From positions 1-16,899 of the forward strand of contig CAKUEM010000036.1 of assembly GCA_934646115.1 (NCBI GenBank): a stretch of 16,899 nt of DNA. Direction: 5' to 3'. Position 1 is the first letter of the stretch. The number at the start of each line of letters is the position of its first letter. Under the pieces are notes generated by a model. That model did no database searches, had not been told where the DNA came from, and worked only from the letters and a program-made list of their open reading frames with translations. Origin of the DNA: an uncultured Oscillospiraceae bacterium (lineage in GTDB: Bacteria > Bacillota > Clostridia > Oscillospirales > JAAYXM01). This document shows, piece after piece, positions 6,859-14,400 of this stretch. The position numbers and the translations under genes were made by a program.

Positions 6859-7092
6859 ATGGTAGAACTTCTTACCTATATTGCTAAAAACCTTGTCGAG
6901 AACCCGGACGACGTCAGCGTTACCGAGGTCGCGCGTGAAGACGGCGAGTTTGTGTATGAGCTGCGCGTTGCGCCCGGCGACATGGGCAAGGTGATCGGCA
7001 AGCATGGTCGCATCGCAAAAGAGATCCGCGCGATCATGAAATCCGCTGCGGTCAACCGCGGGATTAAGGTGTCCGTGGATATCGTTGATTAG
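6859..7092 (+). CDS. khpA: KH domain RNA-binding protein KhpA
   Basis: A 77-residue single-KH-domain protein (KhpA/YlqC), a small cytoplasmic RNA-binding protein that usually follows rpsP in Firmicutes and can pair with KhpB. The GXXG loop of the KH fold is visible in GDMGKVIGKHGRIAKEIRAIMKSAA. The start at 6859 is preferred because GAGGTG (6845-6850) is 8 nt upstream and the protein then has the family's length. An in-frame ATG at 6838, overlapping the rpsP stop, would add seven residues and would contain the ribosome site, so it is less likely. rimM would normally follow; here a terminator does. Confidence 0.95.
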   Translation: MVELLTYIAKNLVENPDDVSVTEVAREDGEFVYELRVAPGDMGKVIGKHGRIAKEIRAIMKSAAVNRGIKVSVDIVD

Positions 7093-7164
7093 GCGCGTGC
7101 GCTGAGGCTGTTTGCGCATGCCGGGCGATGCTGATCGCGGGCAGGTGCAAATCCTTTCAGATGC

Positions 7165-7208
7165 AAAAAATCCGCTGTAAGGGGGATTCCCTTTTCAGCG
7201 GATTTTTT
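7165..7208. terminator. Strong bidirectional terminator between khpA and araC-type gene
   Basis: Perfect 13-nt arms (7165-7177 and 7196-7208, AAAAAATCCGCTG with CAGCGGATTTTTT) flank a loop that can add a GGG/CCC inner stem. The T tract is built into the arms, so it works on both strands: it ends rpsP-khpA on plus and the AraC-family gene on minus. Confidence 0.93.
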
Positions 7209-7264
7209 ATTTTGCGCGCAGCGCGTAACTATAAAGAATGGGGCGTGCCGTCCGACGGGTCGGG

Positions 7265-8143
7265 CTACGCCTTTTTTTCTTGCGCTTTTTTCCCGTTTTG
7301 CCGCAGGATCTGCTTGCGATATTCGCGCGGCGAAACGCCCATGATCTGCTTAAAGGTTTTAGAAAAAACCAGCGGCTCATAGCCCACCGAGTATGCGACC
7401 GTGCTGATCGACGCCTCCGGAAACGAGAGGAATGTACACGCTTTTTTGATGCGGAACGTGATCAGATAATCTTGCAGCGACATCCCGGCATGCTGCTTAA
7501 ACAGGGTGTAAAGATAGCTGCGGTTGATGCCGACGCTGGTCGCAATATCATTCACGGTGATTCGCTTGTCATAGTTGACCTCGATATAATGAATCGCGTC
7601 ATGCACATAGCGGTTGGACAGATTGACGCGGTCCAACGTTTTGGGAGTATGCCCGTGCAGCACGGAAAGCTCTACCAAAATATTGCAGATGCAGCGCAGC
7701 TGATAGATCTGGTTAAACACGTCCTGCGTGCGCCCGGTCGAAATCAGATCCATCATGCACGACTCGATATAATAATTAAACGGCTTGGAAAACACCGGCG
7801 TTTTCGGCGAAAAGCCAAGCGATTCAAAGCATGCGCGCACTTTTTCACCGCGCAGCAGCACCCATAAGTGCGACCACGGTTCTTCCTCGTCTGCATGCTC
7901 CTCGACCACGGTATTCGGGAATGTGACAAACAGCTGCCCCTTCTCGATGGTATGCTGCTTGCCGTCGCTGGTCAAAACGCCCTTGCCGCCCGTGCACAGC
8001 TGCATGGTAAAAAAGTCGCGGATGAGCGGACCGCAGATATAACCCGCGGGATGCGGCGGGTCGTTCTGCGCCTCGCCGATCTGAATGTCCATAAAATAGG
8101 GATATTTTAACGATAATAACTGTATATGGTTTAATGATTGCAC
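7265..8143 (-). CDS. AraC family transcriptional regulator
   Basis: A 292-residue regulator with an N-terminal cupin-like sensing region (about residues 10-150; GGKGVLTSDGKQHTIEKGQLFVTFPNT is the typical AraC-binding barrel) and a C-terminal AraC/XylS double helix-turn-helix (residues about 177-278). The latter shows ITVNDIATSVGINRSYLYTLFKQHAGMSLQDYL and the second-helix signature STVAYSVGYEPLVFSKTFKQIMGVSPREYR. Such proteins in Gram-positive bacteria commonly respond to sugars. The GTG at 8143 is chosen because AAGGAGGC lies 9 nt upstream (8153-8160); a longer reading from 8215 would put that site and the promoter inside the gene. It diverges from the giant lyase gene, making activation of that gene its likely job (inference). 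Confidence 0.92.
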   Translation of the reverse strand: MQSLNHIQLLSLKYPYFMDIQIGEAQNDPPHPAGYICGPLIRDFFTMQLCTGGKGVLTSDGKQHTIEKGQLFVTFPNTVVEEHADEEEPWSHLWVLLRGEKVRACFESLGFSPKTPVFSKPFNYYIESCMMDLISTGRTQDVFNQIYQLRCICNILVELSVLHGHTPKTLDRVNLSNRYVHDAIHYIEVNYDKRITVNDIATSVGINRSYLYTLFKQHAGMSLQDYLITFRIKKACTFLSFPEASISTVAYSVGYEPLVFSKTFKQIMGVSPREYRKQILRQNGKKAQEKKA

Positions 8144-8152
8144 GGTGATGCT

Positions 8153-8160
8153 GCCTCCTT
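8153..8160 (-). promoter_or_regulatory. Ribosome binding site that fixes the GTG start
   Basis: AAGGAGGC on the minus strand, 9 nt upstream of GTG CAA TCA. No ATG lies at a usable distance, so GTG initiation is inferred. Confidence 0.85.
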
Positions 8161-8186
8161 TTAAAACGATAACACGAAGCCATGTA

Positions 8187-8215
8187 ATTCTAACATCAAA
8201 CAATATTATTGTCAA
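8187..8215 (-). promoter_or_regulatory. Promoter of the AraC-family gene, with a palindrome over its -35 box
   Basis: On the minus strand TTGACA (8215-8210) and TAGAAT (8192-8187) are 17 nt apart. The expected leader before GTG is about 37 nt. The 13-bp palindrome ACAATA-T-TATTGT (8200-8212) overlaps the -35 region and is a possible regulator site. Confidence 0.8.
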
Positions 8216-8455
8216 ATTTTTTGTGGTAATATGTAGTTACACAATAGGGGAATATAGCTTTTGTGCGATAAAGGGGTGAATGTTTGCCAAAATTTTCATC
8301 TCATAGTGCGGAACGTTTTGCTCTTATACGTCATATCGTTCGAGCAATCTAACATACGGGAAGCTTTGTCGCATAAGCAGCACATGAGGGAGGAGGAATT
8401 TTTTCATCAAACAAAAGCGCAGGAATTATATATTAAGAGAAGGAGAGTTGAAGAA
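8216..8455. other. Divergent intergenic region upstream of the giant lyase gene
   Basis: No convincing gene or plus-strand promoter with two good boxes was found. It holds the lyase ribosome binding site AAGGAG (8440-8445, 10 nt before ATG) and two imperfect direct repeats, AGCTTTTGTGCGATAA (8256-8271) and AGCTTTGTCGCATAA (8362-8376). It also holds a 22-codon TTG-start open frame (8284-8352) that I do not consider a gene. A poor core promoter would fit activator-dependent expression. Confidence 0.5.
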
Positions 8456-11400
8456 ATGAAGAAGCATCTGACAAATCGCATCGTTTCCATGCTTCTGGCT
8501 GTCTGCATGATCATCGGCATGGCGCCCGGTCTTGCCGCGGCTGATGGCACGGGCTCTGACAATATCGTATTTGATTTTGTCAAGGCGTACCAGGGCAGAC
8601 AGGGCACGATGGACGAAGCGAAGGCGATCACCTATGCTATGACAACAAAGGGCAGCGCCTCAGAAATGAACACGAGTGTCGTGACGGAGCCGTGGGAGTT
8701 CCATTCCACAACTGCTGCGGGCGGCAACAACTTTGTCATGTACTTAAAGATCACCGGCAAAGAGGGCTTATGGCTGAAGCGCAAAAGCAACTATCAGCTG
8801 AAGCTGAAGCTCGATAAGGGCGGCAGCTACATCCCGTATGCCGAGGTGAGCAGATACACCTCCGGTCCGGCGGCTGTTTCGCTGTATGAATATGATAAGG
8901 CGAACAACACGGTGGGTCAGCTGATCTGCACGAAGGCTATCCCGATCAACCAGGCGCAGGATTCCGAGGTCGCGCTTTCCGATGCCGCGGTCACGCTTTC
9001 TGCCGGCGAGTATATCATGCGCGCCGAGGTCACATCGGGCGATAAGGATCAGAACTGCGTGATCAACAAGCTGATCTTAAAAGACAGCTCGAGCGTCACG
9101 GCGGAGCTTGCGGCTGCATTTGCGGATTCGAAGGGTATCGTTTCCGTGAAGGCGGGCGAGGACGTTATGACTGTGCTGGATCTCAGCTATTCTGATAACG
9201 CGGTTGTCGACTATGCAACGTGCAACGCGGTGCCGACCTTTGCGGAGAGCGGGATCGCTACCGCTAACGTGCAGAAGGACGCGACGGGGCTGAAGGTCTC
9301 GATCCATGGCGTGAGCGAGGGCATGACTGCGCTGACCGTTAAGGTTACCGATAAGAACGGCACCAGCGCGGACGCGCGCATCAACGTGAAGGTTCTTTCG
9401 GACACTGCGCCGGAAGAGAAGCCGCGTGATCTGTACTTCGATTTAAAGAAAGGCGACACCGGCGTTATTACACCGTTTACCGATTATTTCAAAACGATCA
9501 GTTACGCCAAGACCACGAAGGATTCGATCGAGGAGCTGAATAAATCCATCGTGACCGATTCGTGGGCGTTTATGGACACCACCGTAACGGGCGGCAACAA
9601 CTACGTTGGCTACGTGAGTAATAAGATCTACGGTATGGCGATGTGCATGAAGGGCACGGTCACGCTTCGTTTGCACGTGCCGGTTGCCGGCAAGTACATT
9701 CCGCAGGTCGTTCCGTATCGCGATAAGCTGACCAAGGACGCGACGATTCGTCTTTATAAGATCGAAAACGGCGCGCTTGCAGGCGAGCCGCTCCTGGTAA
9801 CGCAGGTTCAGGCGGAGGGCACGAGCGAGACCAAGGCATATGATCTTGCGGATGAGCCGCTGGAGCTTGAGGCGGGCGAGTATGCGTTCCATCTGACCAA
9901 CGAGATCGACCGCACGGCGACGGATCGCTTCCTGACCGTTATCAACGGCATTTCGTTTAAGTATTATAATCCGCTTTCGATCGAGGCGGCGGATACAACC
10001 ATATATCTCGGCACGGATGTAACCGTTCCGATTTCTGCGACATTTAACGGTGTGGACGTTCCGTTCCGCGATCTGGAAAGATTTACCACACAGATCCCGG
10101 TCGATGGGGTCGTGAAGCTTAAGAACAGTATGGGCAACGGCGGCATCGAGCTTACCGGCGTGAAGGCGGGCAACACGACGATCACGCTCAAGGCGGAGCA
10201 TCAGGGCGAGAAGGCGGAGAAGCAGATCAACATTACGGTGAAAGAGCCGTCGGCTGAAATTTCCGCAACCGTTCCGATCATCTATATCAATAATAATACG
10301 ACCATTCCGGTCACGTTCAGTAAGGCCGGCACGCCGATCGCATTCTCTGAGCTGACCGACGTGAAGGCGACCTCCTCCGCAACGAGCACGTTCACCGTGC
10401 AGGGCATCTCGGCGGATGGGCTGGTTCTGCGCGGTCTGAAAGTCGGCTCGGGTCAGGTCACGATCTCTGCCAACTACAAGGGCGAGACGGTTAGCGCAAC
10501 GTATAACGTGAGCGTGCGCGAGGCGAAGTTCATTTATGACATGAGAAAGCTGTTTATGAACTACAAGCCGGAGTTTGATCTTTCTACTGTCACGGATTGG
10601 GAGCAGACCACGATGGGCTCTCCGAAGGAGATCAATAAGGGCACGACCTACTCCAGCTGGACCGATCCGTTTATCTATGAGGACAAAGAGCCGGTCGCTG
10701 ACTTTAACCTCGGCGAAGCGATTTACGGCTTGAAGCTGTTATACGGCTGGGGCAGACTGCGCATCCGCGTTCCGGTCTCCGGCGTGTATAGCTTCACCAC
10801 GCAGTATTCAAGATTCACGCAGGGCGGTATTATTGAGACATATCTTGCGCCGGCAGATGCGGAAAATCCGATGGCGCAGAAATACTACCTCGGCGTGGAG
10901 GACACGTATGGCAGCAATCAGTGGGACACGACGAAGCACCTGCGCAATGTCACGCTGGAGGCTGGCGAGTATATCATCACGGTCAACAATATCGGCAAAG
11001 ATCCGAACGCCGGCGCAGGCTTCGGTCTGCTTGGCAACTTCCAGCTGATCGCGCCGAAGGAGACCGAGCTGTATCTCCATGCGGACGATATCAGCCGCGC
11101 GGTGATCGACAATGTGGTTGAGATCCCGCTGCATCCGACGCTGGACGGCGCGGAGACGACGTTCGCTTCGGCGACCGAGTTGACCGCAACCGTTGCAAAA
11201 GAGGACATCCTCAGCGCGGAGATCAAGAAGAATGCAGATAACACGGCGGTTCTTGCTGTGACGGGTATCAAGGAAGGCAGCACGTCGGTCACGGTCAACA
11301 CCACGATCGATGGGCGCCAGGCGAGCGTGACCATTCCGCTCACCGTTGTGTATAAAAATGCGCTCGATTATATGGAGCTGCTTTCTGAGAAAGACGAGCT

Positions 11401-14400
11401 TTCCGCGGGCGAGACCACTGCGCTCACGCTCAACGCGTATCAGATGGACGGGACCGTGATGGATCTTTCCACGCTGACCCCGTATTACGTCAGCGACGCG
11501 CCGAGCGTTGCTACTGTGGACGCGCAGGGCGTTGTGACCGCGAAGGGCAAGGGCAGCGCAACGATCACCGCTTATCTTGAGATCGGCGGCGTGCTGCGCA
11601 AAGCAAGCGTAAAAGTAAAAGTATTAAACGATCCGGTCAAAACCAGCGCTGCGCTTTCCGCGCTGAGTGTGATGGAAGTGGGCGACAGTCAGGCGCTTTC
11701 GATCACCGGTACGCTGCTGGGCGGCGGAAATTACAGCGTGACAAGCGGAGAATTTGAGATCGTATCGGCTGATCCGGCGGATGCGGCAACGCTTTCCGGC
11801 AATACGCTGACCTCGAATGCGATCGGTTCTGTTACCGTTCGCGCGAAGATCCCGGCGGATGGCGACCAGCAGGAGCTTGTTACCGAGCCGGTCACGATCT
11901 CGATGATCAAAACCGAAGAGCCTGCGGGCGACCCGGTGGAGCATTACATCAACTTCAGAGATCCCAAGACCCAGGCAGTTGGCATTCTTGCGTCCTCGGC
12001 GCTCAATGAGGGCTGGGGTCTGAATCGCTCGATGACGCCGGAGAACGTGTATAACGACGCGGCGGTTTCGGGCAGACGCTTCCGCTATCAGGTATACGGC
12101 ATTGGCGCGCAGTATCTCAACGATGCCAATCAGGAGTTCAACTCGGATATCACGTTTGACGTGAAGATCGCGAACAGCGGCGTATATGAGCTGCGGGTCG
12201 ACGGCGGACTGTATGGCGCGGGCGCGCGCACCGCGATTTACGTCGATAAGCAGTATGTCGGCGAGTATGACTTCTACAGCACGGCGAATGTGCTGCAGGG
12301 ACCGACCGTGCAGATGAACACGGTTGCGCTCTCGCGCGGCGTGCATACGGTCACGTTCCGCCGCATCAGCGCAGAGAGCAATCACTGCACGCTTTATATC
12401 GGCAGCATGCGCTTCACTCCGGTGGAGACTGAGCCGACGTTTAAGGGCTTCCGCCTTGAGGCGGAGCAGACCACGCTCGCCGCGGGCGAATCCTGCGAGA
12501 TCAAGGCGGGCGGCTATATGAGCGACGGTTCGCCCTGCAATTTCGGCAACCTGTTCGCAGGCAATGCTGCAAACACCGATAATTACGCGAAGCTCGAGAT
12601 CACGGGCGACGCGGTGAAGGTTGAAAACGGTCGCCTGATCGCGGTGAAGGCAGGGTCGGCAACGCTCCGCCTGACCGGGAAGTATAACGGCGGCACAGAG
12701 GAAGTAAAGACCCTCGCGGTCACCGTGGATGATCAGAAGATCGGCTCGGTCAGCGCAAGCCTTGAGAGCAACACGCTGGAAGCGGGCAAGAGCACGGAGC
12801 TTATGACCGAGGCAAAGACCGAGAACGGACGCACGCTGAATGCGAAGAGCGTTACGATCAAGGTTGAGGCTGAGAGCGCAGGCATCGTGAAGATCGACGG
12901 CACGACCATTACCGGTATCGGCAATGGCATGACCAATTTAAAGGTCAGCGCAACGTTTAACGGAAACACCGTGACGACCACCGTCCCGGTTACTGTGACC
13001 GGCGCGGCGACTGAGCTTATTCTCAGCGCGGATATCACGAGCTTAAAGCCGAATGATGCAACGGGCGCGCAGATCACCGCGCAGCTTAAGACCGGCGAAA
13101 GCAACGTCGATATGACCAACGCGCAGATCACCTATCGCAGCCTGAATGAGAGTATCATCACCGTCAGCAGCACCGGACATGTGCTTCCGGTCGCGCTGGG
13201 CAAGGCTGAGGTTGAGGTCACGGTTGAGCTGGCAGGTCAGACCTATGTGGGCACGCTGCTGTTTAACATCTCCGCGGGCAAGACCGCAGCGAGCTACTTC
13301 ACTGATGAGCGCGTGTCTGCACTGCGCGAGAACGCAGAGAAGTATAGCTGGGCGCGCGAGAACATGGATGCTACCGTGAAAAAGGCGGATAAATACCTCG
13401 CGCTGAACGTCAACTTTGAAGATTTCGTGACCACGCAGGAGTTGCCACGCGGTTGTACCGTCGGCTACCGTTGGGATCCGAACGCGTATTACTGCCGTTT
13501 CTGCGGCTGTGATCTGCGCGTGAAATATGGTAACTATGGCTGGATCTTAGATCCGATCAACATGCCGTGGAAGGTGCAGTGCCCGGATTGCCGCCGTCAG
13601 TTCCCGTCGAACGACTTCGGCAGCTTCTATGAGCTCGGTATCGACGAGCATGGCAACTGGAGCTATGAGCTTGCAAAGCAGAAAAACGCAGAGCTTGTTG
13701 CCGCCGGCGAGGATGGATATCTGAAGAATATCCTCTATCCGGATAAGGGCGAAGGCTGGGGCGTTGACGATGGCTACGGCTATCGCACCGGAAACATGAT
13801 CACCGGCACGAATAACAAGCCGCAGGAAGAAACGCATACCTATATCGCATACTACAACCACTGGGGCATCTGGTATGACCTCGGCACGATGGAATATGGC
13901 GGCATCCTGCAGGATGTGTCTGAGACCATGCGTGAGGCGTATCTCTACACCGGCGATGCGAAGTACGGCCGCGTGGGCGCTGTCCTCGTAGACCGTGTCG
14001 CGGATGTGTATCCGGATATGGAGATCGCGCCGTTCTTCCCGAACTTCTTCAACTCCGACTCGACTACCCCGAAGGGTAAGATGGTTGGCTGTATCTGGAC
14101 CTACTCGATCTCGAGCTCGTTCACGAACAGCTACGACGCATTCTATAACATGTATGATGATCCGCAGGTCATGCAGACCATCCAGGCGCACGCAGATAAA
14201 TATGATGTTGGCTGCGCGAAGGAAACTCCGGCTGATGTGCGCGAGCATATCGAGGATCATCTCCTGCGCGAGAACTACAAGTCGATCCTCAACGGCAACA
14301 TCCATGGTAACTTCGGTATGCATCAGTCGCTTGCGGCGATCACCGGCGTTGTTCTGGATACCATGCCGGACACGAAGGAAATTCTCGATTGGGTTTACGC

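Noticed and set aside
8284..8352. A 22-codon TTG-start frame preceded by AAGGGGTG
   Set aside because: It has a weak start, no recognisable peptide, and a length expected by chance in this AT-richer stretch. It could be a leader peptide, but nothing supports that.
8498..8503. LAVC in the lyase signal peptide considered as a lipobox
   Set aside because: The residue before Cys is Val, which lipoprotein signals do not normally allow, and a better signal peptidase I site (AAA/DG) follows.
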